A DNA stretch of 14,988 nt from JACMMS01 sp043772865 (GTDB lineage Bacteria; Pseudomonadota; Gammaproteobacteria; Burkholderiales; Methylophilaceae), in NCBI GenBank assembly GCA_043772865.1, contig JAYVFU010000078.1, positions 1-14,988 on the forward strand. Reading direction: 5' to 3'. Positions 1 to 6,915 of the stretch are shown one piece after another; position 1 is the first letter of the stretch, and every line of letters starts with the position of its first letter. Below the pieces are notes generated by a model that saw only the letters and a program-made list of their open reading frames with translations, did not search any database and was not told the DNA's origin. The translations under genes and the position numbers were made by a program.

Positions 1-19
1 CGCTTTTACTAGTATGTGA

Positions 20-41
20 GCTAGCTAAACTAGCCTTTTTT
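20..41 (+). terminator. weak hairpin with T tract beyond argG
   Basis: A 5-bp stem (GCTAG at 20-24, CTAGC at 30-34, five-base loop) is followed on the plus strand by C and six T residues. It could end a plus-strand gene lying left of the window and convergent with argG. It overlaps the last codons of argG, and read from the argG side it has no T tract. The stem is short and AT-rich, so this is only a possibility. Confidence 0.25.
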
Positions 42-1265
42 ATGACGTAAATTTGCAGCAATGCGCATTCTTAATGCATTTAGTTTAATAAAGCCACCTG
101 CATCTTTTTGATCATAAGCGCCTTTGTCATCTTCAAAAGTGGCAATGGTTGAATCAAATAATGAATCGGTTTTACTATCGCGCCCCACTACAATGACGTT
201 GCCCTTATATAACTTAACACGCACCCAGCCGTTAACTGTACTTTGTGTATGGTCTATTAAGGTTTGCAATGATAATCTTTCAGGACTCCACCAGTAGCCG
301 TTATAAATCATGCTGGCGTAACGGGGCATGAGGTCATCTTTTAAATGCGCGACTTCGCGATCTAATGTAATAGATTCAATAGCACGATGCGCTTTAAGCA
401 TAATCGTACCGCCTGGTGTTTCATAACAGCCGCGTGACTTCATACCCACATAGCGGTTTTCAACTAAATCTAGGCGACCAATCCCGTGTTTACCACCAAT
501 GGCATTTAAATGTGCCAATAATACGTGTGGCTTCATGGCTTCACCGTTTAGCGAAACTGGATCGCCATTCACATATTCAATATCTAAATATTCTGCTGCA
601 TCAGGCGCTTTTTCTGGGCTTAATGTCCAGCGCCACATGGTTTCTTCAGCTTCTGCGGCTGGGTTTTCTAGGTGGCGACCTTCATAGCTGATATGTAGCA
701 AGTTAGCATCCATGCTGTATGGGCTGCCGCCTTGCTTATGCTTCATATCCACTACGATGCCATTTTTTTCGGCATACGCCATTAATTTTTCACGGCTTAA
801 TAAATCCCACTCGCGCCATGGGGCGATAATTTGGATGTTTGGATTAAGCGCGTAGGCACCTAACTCAAAACGCACTTGATCATTGCCTTTGCCAGTCGCG
901 CCATGAGAAATGGCATCTGCATTGGTTTCTGCGGCAATTTCAATTAAACGTTTAGCAATTAATGGTCGAGCAATTGAGGTGCCAAGTAAATATTCGCCTT
1001 CGTAAACCGTATTTGCGCGGAACATAGGGAACACAAAATCACGGACAAACTCTTCACGCACATCATCAATATAAATCTCTTTGACACCCGCCGCTTTGGC
1101 TTTAACACGCGCTGGCTCTAGCTCTTCGCCTTGACCTAAGTCAGCAGTAAACGTCACTACTTCACATTGGTACTCATCTTGTAACCATTTCAAAATCACG
1201 GAGGTATCTAACCCGCCAGAATAGGCCAACACAACTTTGTTAATCTCTTTTTTCATATTACTCAT
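30..1265 (-). CDS. argG: argininosuccinate synthase
   Basis: This cytoplasmic enzyme joins citrulline and aspartate, with ATP cleaved to AMP and PPi, to form argininosuccinate. That is the penultimate step of arginine synthesis. The 411-residue product has the N-type ATP pyrophosphatase P-loop AYSGGLDTS at residues 14-22 and matches the family along its full length (about 400 residues), with no break. The ATG at 1265 is preferred because an AAAGG lies 9 nt upstream; a second Met at codon 4 is possible but badly spaced. Only 12 bases separate it from the small membrane-protein gene upstream, and the AAAGG overlaps that gene's last codons. The two are therefore almost certainly cotranscribed and possibly translationally coupled. 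With argD and argF upstream on the same strand, this is the distal gene of an arginine cluster. The family assignment is secure. Confidence 0.97.
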   Translation of the reverse strand: MSNMKKEINKVVLAYSGGLDTSVILKWLQDEYQCEVVTFTADLGQGEELEPARVKAKAAGVKEIYIDDVREEFVRDFVFPMFRANTVYEGEYLLGTSIARPLIAKRLIEIAAETNADAISHGATGKGNDQVRFELGAYALNPNIQIIAPWREWDLLSREKLMAYAEKNGIVVDMKHKQGGSPYSMDANLLHISYEGRHLENPAAEAEETMWRWTLSPEKAPDAAEYLDIEYVNGDPVSLNGEAMKPHVLLAHLNAIGGKHGIGRLDLVENRYVGMKSRGCYETPGGTIMLKAHRAIESITLDREVAHLKDDLMPRYASMIYNGYWWSPERLSLQTLIDHTQSTVNGWVRVKLYKGNVIVVGRDSKTDSLFDSTIATFEDDKGAYDQKDAGGFIKLNALRMRIAANLRHKKG

Positions 1266-1277
1266 TACGCTAAACCT

Positions 1278-1580
1278 TTAACCTTTAAATAATTCAAATG
1301 CAACTAAAAAACTCACAAAAACCATGACGCTCATGCCTAATAAAAACAATCTATCGGCATAGCGCTCAATATGCAATAAATCCTCTTTGTGTCGAATTGA
1401 CCAGTAAGACAACATCACACTAGCTAAAAATGCGAGGCTCGCTATTGCTAATAAATTGTCAGCCCAAGGAGAAATATTATCTTTTGGAATAAGCTGTATC
1501 AACGATATTACCGTCATACACATGCCCACCATGGTAGCTGAAACTGGGAATATATAATTGGAGATATTATTATTGGTCAT
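1278..1580 (-). CDS. small uncharacterised inner-membrane protein
   Basis: This is a 100-residue protein of unknown function. Three hydrophobic stretches, at about residues 10-29, 42-60 and 77-97, predict three membrane helices. A short polar segment rich in Lys, Glu, His and Arg lies between the second and third (about residues 62-75). There is no signal peptide, catalytic motif or family signature that I recognise. The gene sits between argF (76-base gap) and argG (12-base gap) on the same strand, so it is very probably transcribed with them. That raises, but does not show, a role linked to arginine metabolism or transport. No clear Shine-Dalgarno sequence precedes the ATG at 1580. The membrane-spanning composition, uninterrupted frame and tight packing make it a real gene. 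Its function is open. Confidence 0.8.
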   Translation of the reverse strand: MTNNNISNYIFPVSATMVGMCMTVISLIQLIPKDNISPWADNLLAIASLAFLASVMLSYWSIRHKEDLLHIERYADRLFLLGMSVMVFVSFLVAFELFKG

Positions 1581-1656
1581 ATTGTCATGAATTTAAAAGT
1601 AGATAAATGCTAATAGACAATATAAAAAAATATAAAGCTATTCTCTTTACTTAGCT

Positions 1657-2613
1657 TTACCCAATCAACTCAACTTTACCCAGCAACAAGTACTCCATTA
1701 GCGCTTTTTGTACGTGCAGTCTATTTTCCGCCTCATCCCACACCACGCTGTGTGCGCCATCAATCACATCTGCTGCGACCTCTTCACCACGATGCGCTGG
1801 TAAACAGTGCATAAATAACGCATCTTTAGCAGCGACTTTCATCATATCGCTATCGACTTGCCAATCTGCAAAGTCTCGCAGACGCTCCTCATTTTCTGCC
1901 TCAAAGCCCATGCTAGTCCATACATCGGTAGTGACTAAATGCGCACCACGCGATGCCTCCATCGGGTCAGCAAATTCCTCATAGTGGGCATGACCATATA
2001 AGTTGGCGCGTTCTGGCTCCACTTCATAACCCGGTGGGGTAGAAACATGCACATTAAAGTCCAACACTTCTGCTGCCTGCAACCAAGTATTGCAAACGTT
2101 ATTACTATCGCCAATCCAAGCTACGGTTTTGCCTTTAATTGGCCCACGATGCTCAATAAAGGTAAAAATATCGGCCAAAATCTGGCATGGGTGATATTCA
2201 TTAGTTAGACCATTAATCACTGGCACACGTGAATTAGCGGCAAAACGCTCAATAATAGCCTGCTCAAAAGTGCGTATCATCACAATATCGCTCATGCGTG
2301 AAATCACTTGTGCAGCGTCTTCTACTGGCTCACCACGCCCCAATTGGGAATCACGCGTATTGAGATAAATGGCTGATCCGCCCAGTTGCTGCATGCCAGC
2401 TTCAAACGAAAGTCTGGTGCGTGTGCTGGCTTTCTCAAAAATCATGACTAAGGTACGATCACTCAAAGGCCAATAAGGCTGGTAAGCCTTAAACTGCTGT
2501 TTGATGATATTAGTACGCGCAAAAATATGATTGAGCTCTTCTGCGCTTAAATCATTAAATTGCAAAAAGTGTTTTATTGCTGTTTTTTTTATTTCTGGTT
2601 TTATAGTCGCCAT
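1657..2613 (-). CDS. argF: ornithine carbamoyltransferase, anabolic
   Basis: This enzyme transfers the carbamoyl group from carbamoyl phosphate to ornithine, making citrulline for ArgG. The 318-residue length is normal for the family. The expected motifs are in order: the carbamoyl-phosphate loop STRTR at residues 63-67, HPCQ at 141-144, the ornithine-loop DVWTSMG at 230-236, and HCLPAHRGEE at 269-278 with the catalytic Cys270. The SMG loop marks ornithine specificity and separates it from aspartate carbamoyltransferase. The gene lies 62 bases downstream of argD and upstream of the small membrane protein and argG, which fits an arginine operon. No good Shine-Dalgarno sequence is visible before the ATG at 2613. 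The neighbouring biosynthetic genes argue for the anabolic rather than the catabolic (ArcB) enzyme. Confidence 0.96.
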   Translation of the reverse strand: MATIKPEIKKTAIKHFLQFNDLSAEELNHIFARTNIIKQQFKAYQPYWPLSDRTLVMIFEKASTRTRLSFEAGMQQLGGSAIYLNTRDSQLGRGEPVEDAAQVISRMSDIVMIRTFEQAIIERFAANSRVPVINGLTNEYHPCQILADIFTFIEHRGPIKGKTVAWIGDSNNVCNTWLQAAEVLDFNVHVSTPPGYEVEPERANLYGHAHYEEFADPMEASRGAHLVTTDVWTSMGFEAENEERLRDFADWQVDSDMMKVAAKDALFMHCLPAHRGEEVAADVIDGAHSVVWDEAENRLHVQKALMEYLLLGKVELIG

Positions 2614-2675
2614 GATGGTTTTCTATGCGGTTTGGTTGTATTGCAAATTGTTACTTTGGTGAAAATATAAACTTT

Positions 2676-3854
2676 TTAAGTTAAAAATTGCTTTATCAAC
2701 ATACTTAAGCGGCTCACCAACTCAGTGGCTTCTACTTTATTCATAATCAATGGTGGCAGTAGACGAATGACTTTATCTGCAGTCACATTAAGTAGTAGCT
2801 TGGCTTCTAGCGCCATTTTTACTATTTCAGCACAAGGTTTATCTAACTCAATACCAATCATCATGCCTGCATTACGGATATTAACAACGCCTGTTAAGCC
2901 TTGTAATTGGTCGGATAATTGCGCATTAATAAAATTGCCTACATCAAGCGCATTTTGACGAATATTTTCTTGCTCAATGGTATTTAATGTCGCTAAACCA
3001 GCCGCTGTCGCTAATGGATTACCACCAAAAGTAGACCCATGTTTGCCGTAAGTAAACAACTCTGCTGCTGCGCCACGGGCTAAACATGCGCCAATTGGCA
3101 CGCCAGAACCCAAGCCTTTAGCCAGTGTCATTACATCAGGCATAATCTCTGTGTGCTGAAAGGCAAACCATTCGCCAGTACGCGCGATGCCAGACTGCAC
3201 TTCATCCACCATAAACAACCAGTTTTGCGCATCGCAAATTTCACGAATACCTTTAAAGTAAGCGTTTAGGTTTTGTGGGATATGAATGCCACCCTCACCT
3301 TGCACGGGCTCAATCAAAATGGCTACGATATTTGGATGATAACGTGCTAGTACTTTAATCACTTCAATATCATCAAACTCAACGCGGATAAAACCTTTCA
3401 TTAATGGCTCAAAACCTGCCTGAACTTTAGCATTGCCAGTAGCCGATAATGTCGCAAAAGTACGTCCATGAAAGCTTTGTTCCATGACAATAATTTCTGG
3501 ATTTTCTATGCCTTTTTTATGCGCATGCAAACGCGCCAATTTAATAGCTGCCTCGTTGGCTTCGCAGCCAGAATTGCAGAAAAATACTTTATCCATGCCA
3601 GATATTTCATGCAGCTTATCTGCTAATGCAGCCTGTTCAGCAATATGGTAATTGTTTGATACATGAATTATTTTTGATACTTGCTCATTAATAGCTTTGA
3701 CCAAGTTCGGGTGCGCGTGACCTAATCCGTTTACAGCTACGCCTGATAGCGCATCAAGGTATTGATTGCCTGTTGTATCCCACAACCACACGCCTTGACC
3801 ATGCGTAAAAGTCACAGGTTGACGATTGTAAGTATTCATTAAATGTTGTGACAT
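2676..3854 (-). CDS. argD: acetylornithine aminotransferase
   Basis: This is a PLP-dependent class III aminotransferase of 392 residues. It converts N-acetylglutamate semialdehyde to N-acetylornithine using glutamate as the amino donor. Visible landmarks are NSGCEANEAAIK at residues 94-105 (cofactor phosphate site), EPVQGEGG at 182-189, DEVQSGIARTG at 217-227 (the Asp that contacts the PLP ring nitrogen), the Schiff-base Lys246 in TLAKGLGSG, and STFGGNP at 274-280. Length and motif order match ArgD; related enzymes such as succinylornithine or GABA aminotransferases are less likely given the argF/argG context. The start MSQHLMNTY agrees with how the family usually begins, although no clear Shine-Dalgarno sequence precedes it. 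It is the first gene of the minus-strand arginine cluster, downstream of a promoter, a hairpin and paired palindromes. Confidence 0.94.
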   Translation of the reverse strand: MSQHLMNTYNRQPVTFTHGQGVWLWDTTGNQYLDALSGVAVNGLGHAHPNLVKAINEQVSKIIHVSNNYHIAEQAALADKLHEISGMDKVFFCNSGCEANEAAIKLARLHAHKKGIENPEIIVMEQSFHGRTFATLSATGNAKVQAGFEPLMKGFIRVEFDDIEVIKVLARYHPNIVAILIEPVQGEGGIHIPQNLNAYFKGIREICDAQNWLFMVDEVQSGIARTGEWFAFQHTEIMPDVMTLAKGLGSGVPIGACLARGAAAELFTYGKHGSTFGGNPLATAAGLATLNTIEQENIRQNALDVGNFINAQLSDQLQGLTGVVNIRNAGMMIGIELDKPCAEIVKMALEAKLLLNVTADKVIRLLPPLIMNKVEATELVSRLSMLIKQFLT

Positions 3855-3871
3855 ATATGTGCTTTTAATTT

Positions 3872-3894
3872 AAGCGCTTAGAATACAAGCGCTT
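3872..3894. repeat. paired 8-bp palindromes AAGCGCTT before argD
   Basis: AAGCGCTT occurs at 3872-3879 and again at 3887-3894, separated by seven bases. Each copy is a perfect palindrome, so together they can also fold into one 8-bp stem with a 7-base loop in the argD leader, about 18 bases before the ATG. This could be a pair of operator half-sites on DNA or an RNA structure near the ribosome binding region. It does not match the E. coli ArgR box, which is AT-rich with TGAAT/ATTCA arms. Confidence 0.45.
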
Positions 3895-3934
3895 TTGATA
3901 TAAAAATTGGGCTTAAAATTTAAAGCGATGGATG

Positions 3935-3960
3935 AAAAAGAAAAAGCGGCACATGCCGCT
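3935..3960 (-). terminator. intrinsic terminator or attenuator hairpin in the argD leader
   Basis: Read on the minus strand, AGCGGCA and TGCCGCT (3954-3960 and 3945-3951) form a GC-rich stem of five to seven base pairs with a very short loop. It is followed at once by five T, a C and five more T. This is a textbook intrinsic terminator shape. It lies between the probable promoter at 3987-4015 and argD, so it would interrupt argD transcription unless read through. It may be an attenuator or the remains of a removed upstream gene. Confidence 0.6.
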
Positions 3961-3986
3961 AAATTATCTTTACAAATACAAGTTTG

Positions 3987-4015
3987 AGAGTAGCGCAAAA
4001 GCGCATTTTAAGCAA
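3987..4015 (-). promoter_or_regulatory. sigma70-type promoter for the argD cluster
   Basis: On the minus strand, TTGCTT (4010-4015) is separated by exactly 17 bases from TACTCT (3987-3992). The spacer contains GCGC-TTTT-GCGC, an inverted repeat of its own. Transcription would begin near 3980 and run toward argD. It is the best promoter match in this gap. The hexamers are close to, but not identical with, TTGACA/TATAAT. Confidence 0.5.
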
Positions 4016-4198
4016 GATAAGCCTGCTGGTTTAACGGGATATTAACAACGCTATCAACCACCTATGACATTACTTTTAATAACAATGGTTCACTTTAAAA
4101 GACAAAAATCGCTTGATAAAAAAACTTATTAAGGCAAAATCGCACTCCTTAGTTTTTTATCTATTAAACTGCTTATTGCGCATCATTTAAATATACTC

Positions 4199-5350
4199 AT
4201 GTCATCTGTTACCGCTTTAAACTCAACGCCACTCGCGCTAGATGCGCCATCACCACAATTACCCATAGCGTGGTACGCCAGCGCTGATGTATTTGCTTTG
4301 GAGCAACAATATTTATTTCCCAAAATAACACAATATATTGGGCATGAATTGATGGTACCTAATATTGGTGATTACTATGCACTTAATTGGATGGGTGATG
4401 CAAAAGCACTCATCCATAATACAGATGGCATTTCGCTGATGAGTAATGTGTGCAGGCATCGCCAAGCCATCATGTTAAAAGGTCACGGTAATATAGGCGG
4501 TTCTGCACACAATATCGTTGGCCCCTTACACCGCTGGACTTATGATGCAAAAGGCAAACTTTTAGGTGCGCCGCATTTTGAGCAAGATCCTTGTCTGCAT
4601 TTAGAAAACAAACCTTTACTTAATTGGCATGGGTTACTGTTTAATCAAGTGAATCATCAAAAGTTTGATATTGCAAAAACACTCTCTAGCCTTGGCTCGG
4701 CAGCAGATTTTGATTTTACAAATTATCACTTAGACAAAATCAATATTGAACATTACAGCTTTAATTGGAAAACTTTTATTGAAGTGTATTTAGAAGATTA
4801 TCACGTGGGTCCATTTCACCCAGGGCTTAATCAGTTTGTAGATTGCAACGTACTAAAATGGGATTTTGGTGGTCACTATAGCGCTCAAACCGTAGGCTAC
4901 AAGCCAGCGCCTGACAAATATGCCTCACCAGTTTACCAACGCTGGCAAGCGCAAGTAAGTCAATATCATGGTGAAACACTGCCTGCTAAAGGTGCAATTT
5001 GGATGGTGTTATATCCATTTTTAATGATTGAATGGTATCCCAACGTACTGGTGGTTTCGCACCTCGTACCCACTGGCTTAGAAAGCTGCACCAATGTGGT
5101 TGAATTTTACTATTCAGAAGATATTGCATTGTTTGAGCGAGAGTATATTGCAGCCCAGCAAGCGGCATATGCTGAAACGGCGATTGAAGTTCAAGAAATT
5201 TGCCAGCGCATGCATGATGGCCGAAAAGCATTATTTGCACAAGGTTTAGACCAGCATGGACCTTACCAACATCAATGGAAACAGGGTTGGCACATTTTAA
5301 TAACTGGTATCGTAAGCAGATGGAAAAATATCTACCAAACCAATATCTGA
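4199..5350 (+). CDS. Rieske-type ring-hydroxylating oxygenase alpha subunit with an altered cluster site
   Basis: This 383-residue protein has the two-domain plan of Rieske non-heme iron oxygenase alpha subunits: an N-terminal [2Fe-2S] domain (about residues 22-135) and a C-terminal catalytic domain. The first Rieske half-motif, C85-R-H87, is intact. The second reads G108-P-L-H111-R-W where C-x-x-H is expected, so one cluster Cys is replaced by Gly (codon GGC at 4520-4522). The 20-residue gap between the half-motifs is slightly longer than usual. The mononuclear iron site is recognisable as E199-D-Y-H202-x4-H207, with Glu199 in the place of the bridging acid. The substrate is unknown, and no ferredoxin or reductase gene is adjacent. 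A transporter gene follows 13 bases downstream. The ATG at 4199 has no good Shine-Dalgarno sequence. The family is clear, but activity is uncertain because of the missing ligand. Confidence 0.85.
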   Translation: MSSVTALNSTPLALDAPSPQLPIAWYASADVFALEQQYLFPKITQYIGHELMVPNIGDYYALNWMGDAKALIHNTDGISLMSNVCRHRQAIMLKGHGNIGGSAHNIVGPLHRWTYDAKGKLLGAPHFEQDPCLHLENKPLLNWHGLLFNQVNHQKFDIAKTLSSLGSAADFDFTNYHLDKINIEHYSFNWKTFIEVYLEDYHVGPFHPGLNQFVDCNVLKWDFGGHYSAQTVGYKPAPDKYASPVYQRWQAQVSQYHGETLPAKGAIWMVLYPFLMIEWYPNVLVVSHLVPTGLESCTNVVEFYYSEDIALFEREYIAAQQAAYAETAIEVQEICQRMHDGRKALFAQGLDQHGPYQHQWKQGWHILITGIVSRWKNIYQTNI

Positions 5351-5363
5351 ATCATCAAAACTC

Positions 5364-6251
5364 ATGAGATTTCCTAAAATCAGGCTACCAAACTTAGGCA
5401 GCTTATGGATGTTAGTAGCAGCTGTAGGCTTTGCCATTATGGGCGCCCTAGTCAAAATTGGCGCACAAAAATTTAGTAGTGCAGAGTTGGTTTTTTACCG
5501 CTCTATCTTTGGCTTAGTAGCCATTTATATCTATATCGGCATACGCAAATTACCACTAGCTACACCAGTGCTCTATAAGCAAATGTCTCGCGCCTTGGTG
5601 GGCTTTGTTTCACTGGTTTTATTCTTTTACGCCATCAGCAAGCTCGCACTGGCAACTGCCATTACCCTTAATTACACATCTCCCCTATTTTTAGCGATTT
5701 TTATGCCGTTATTTCTAAAAGATGAGCTAAGACATGAAAAATCTAAAAAATGGCTTTATGGCGCAATTATCTTAGGCTTTATTGGTGTGGTTTTATTATT
5801 AAAACCCAGTATAGATAGCAATAATTGGCTGGCAGGTGCGGTGGGCTTGTTATCTGGTATTGGTGCATCACTTGCCTATATTGCGGTTAAGTTACTGGCT
5901 AATTCAGATGAGCCCGATTGGCGTACAGTGTTTTATTTCACGCTGATATCGACCATTGGTAGTGGCGCTTGGATGTTATTGCAACACTTTACAGCGTTGA
6001 GCTGGCAAGACTTACCTTTACTTACTGCGTTAGGTGTATCTGCCACCATTGCACAATTAGCCTTAACGCGTGCTTATCGCACTGGTGATACGTTGACGGT
6101 GGCTAGCCTAGCTTATGTAACAGTTGTACTAGCTAGCTTATTTGGCTGGTGGATATGGCATGAAAAATTATCCATTCAAGAATGGTTAGCGATAGGTTTG
6201 ATTATATTGAGTGGAATTGTGAGTGTGCGAGCCAATTACAAATCTACGTAA
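5364..6251 (+). CDS. EamA-family (DMT superfamily) membrane transporter
   Basis: This 295-residue integral membrane protein has about ten hydrophobic helices arranged as two repeats of five, the usual EamA/RhaT plan. The first helix starts near residue 13 and the last ends near residue 289. The N-terminal repeat holds a family-typical segment near residues 96-118, TLNYTSPLF, followed by a short basic and acidic loop with KDEL. Members export or import amino acids, nucleosides, cofactors or drugs, and the substrate cannot be read from the sequence. The gene starts 13 bases after the Rieske oxygenase stop and is followed 27 bases later by a lipoprotein gene. The three are likely one transcript, and the transporter may move the oxygenase's substrate or product. 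No strong ribosome binding site is visible. Confidence 0.88.
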   Translation: MRFPKIRLPNLGSLWMLVAAVGFAIMGALVKIGAQKFSSAELVFYRSIFGLVAIYIYIGIRKLPLATPVLYKQMSRALVGFVSLVLFFYAISKLALATAITLNYTSPLFLAIFMPLFLKDELRHEKSKKWLYGAIILGFIGVVLLLKPSIDSNNWLAGAVGLLSGIGASLAYIAVKLLANSDEPDWRTVFYFTLISTIGSGAWMLLQHFTALSWQDLPLLTALGVSATIAQLALTRAYRTGDTLTVASLAYVTVVLASLFGWWIWHEKLSIQEWLAIGLIILSGIVSVRANYKST

Positions 6252-6278
6252 CACTGTTAAAATTAAATATGAGCATGA

Positions 6279-6881
6279 ATGATTACTCAACAATTATTGA
6301 AATATACACTACTAATTGCATTAGCAAGCCTGCTAAGTGCTTGCTTAGGCGGTAGTATTGCGCAGCAAATTGTCAGAACCATGTTGACTAGCACAGCAGA
6401 TAAAGTAGTTGCAAATGCAGTTGATGAACAAGAACGTAAAGACATATTAGCTAAACAAAATGCACCCTTAAAAGATACCGTACCCGACCCTTACTGGGCT
6501 GCTTTTTTGACTTCAGGATTTGAGCAGGTACAAGCCATAGTTACACCACTACCGACAACCAGCTTTTCTACGAGTGAAGAAGCTCAAACCAGCTCAACAC
6601 CACAGTTTGCACTTTTAGTACAGGTGGAATTATTTAATTTTCTGATTGGTGAAGAAAAAAACAAACTGTTAGAAAAGGCAAGGGTACTGGGTGCAACCAC
6701 ATTACCAATTAAATCTGAATGGCAGAATTGGCAGGTAGGTATGGGTATTATTGAGGGCAATAAAAAAATGATTACATTTTTAATTCCACCAGAATTTGGC
6801 AAAATGCAAAGTGGCGCAAAAGTAACCGTAGAAATTGCATCTTTAGGTGAGTTGAATATGTTGAGATACGCTTATAACTGA
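6279..6881 (+). CDS. predicted lipoprotein of unknown function
   Basis: This is a 200-residue protein with a lipoprotein signal peptide: Lys8, a hydrophobic stretch at residues 9-19, and the lipobox L-S-A-C with Cys22 as the expected lipidation site. Gly-Gly-Ser follows the Cys, with no Asp at +2, so outer-membrane sorting is plausible. The mature part is soluble, with a Ser/Thr-rich stretch near residues 87-108 and an Ile/Val/Leu-rich C-terminal half that looks like a compact beta or mixed domain. I recognise no domain family. It is the last gene of the run begun by the Rieske oxygenase and the EamA transporter, 27 bases behind the latter. It meets the response regulator gene tail to tail. 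Its function cannot be assigned. Confidence 0.8.
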   Translation: MITQQLLKYTLLIALASLLSACLGGSIAQQIVRTMLTSTADKVVANAVDEQERKDILAKQNAPLKDTVPDPYWAAFLTSGFEQVQAIVTPLPTTSFSTSEEAQTSSTPQFALLVQVELFNFLIGEEKNKLLEKARVLGATTLPIKSEWQNWQVGMGIIEGNKKMITFLIPPEFGKMQSGAKVTVEIASLGELNMLRYAYN

Positions 6882-6883
6882 CA

Positions 6884-6898
6884 CCGCTGAGCTAGCGG
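6884..6898. terminator. short hairpin between convergent genes
   Basis: CCGCT (6884-6888) pairs with AGCGG (6894-6898) around a five-base loop, in the 34-base gap between the lipoprotein stop and the response-regulator stop. The position suits a shared terminator. Neither strand has a following T tract, so it is weak as an intrinsic terminator. Confidence 0.3.
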
Positions 6899-6915
6899 CA
6901 TCACCCTATTATCAA

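Larger units (their letters stand above)
3855..4198. other. divergent intergenic region argD / Rieske gene
   Basis: This 344-base gap separates two diverging transcription units. The argD-proximal part holds the promoter, hairpin and palindrome pair listed separately. The half next to the Rieske gene (about 4020-4198) is AT-rich. It has one weak plus-strand promoter possibility, TTGATA at 4113-4118 and CAAAAT at 4135-4140 with a 16-base spacer. I found no tRNA, no known riboswitch and no convincing open reading frame. A 13-codon minus-strand mini-ORF (3913-3954) begins inside the hairpin loop but has no ribosome binding site. Confidence 0.6.

Noticed and set aside
416..691. Plus-strand open frames over argG
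   Set aside because: They lie antisense inside a fully conserved enzyme gene, overlap each other in different frames and have no ribosome binding site or recognisable motif.
3914..3931. Near-identical string around TTAAAGCGATGG here and at 11813-11825
   Set aside because: The shared core is only about 12 bases in AT-rich intergenic DNA with an indel next to it. It is likely to be coincidence, with no further copies noticed.
3913..3954. 13-codon mini-ORF in the argD leader as an arginine attenuator peptide
   Set aside because: It has only two Arg codons, its ATG is buried in a hairpin loop, it has no ribosome binding site, and four of its codons arise simply from the terminator T tract.
4192..4197. 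TATACT directly before the Rieske ATG as a -10 box for a leaderless mRNA
   Set aside because: Transcription would start inside the coding sequence, after the ATG, and no -35 element lies at suitable spacing.
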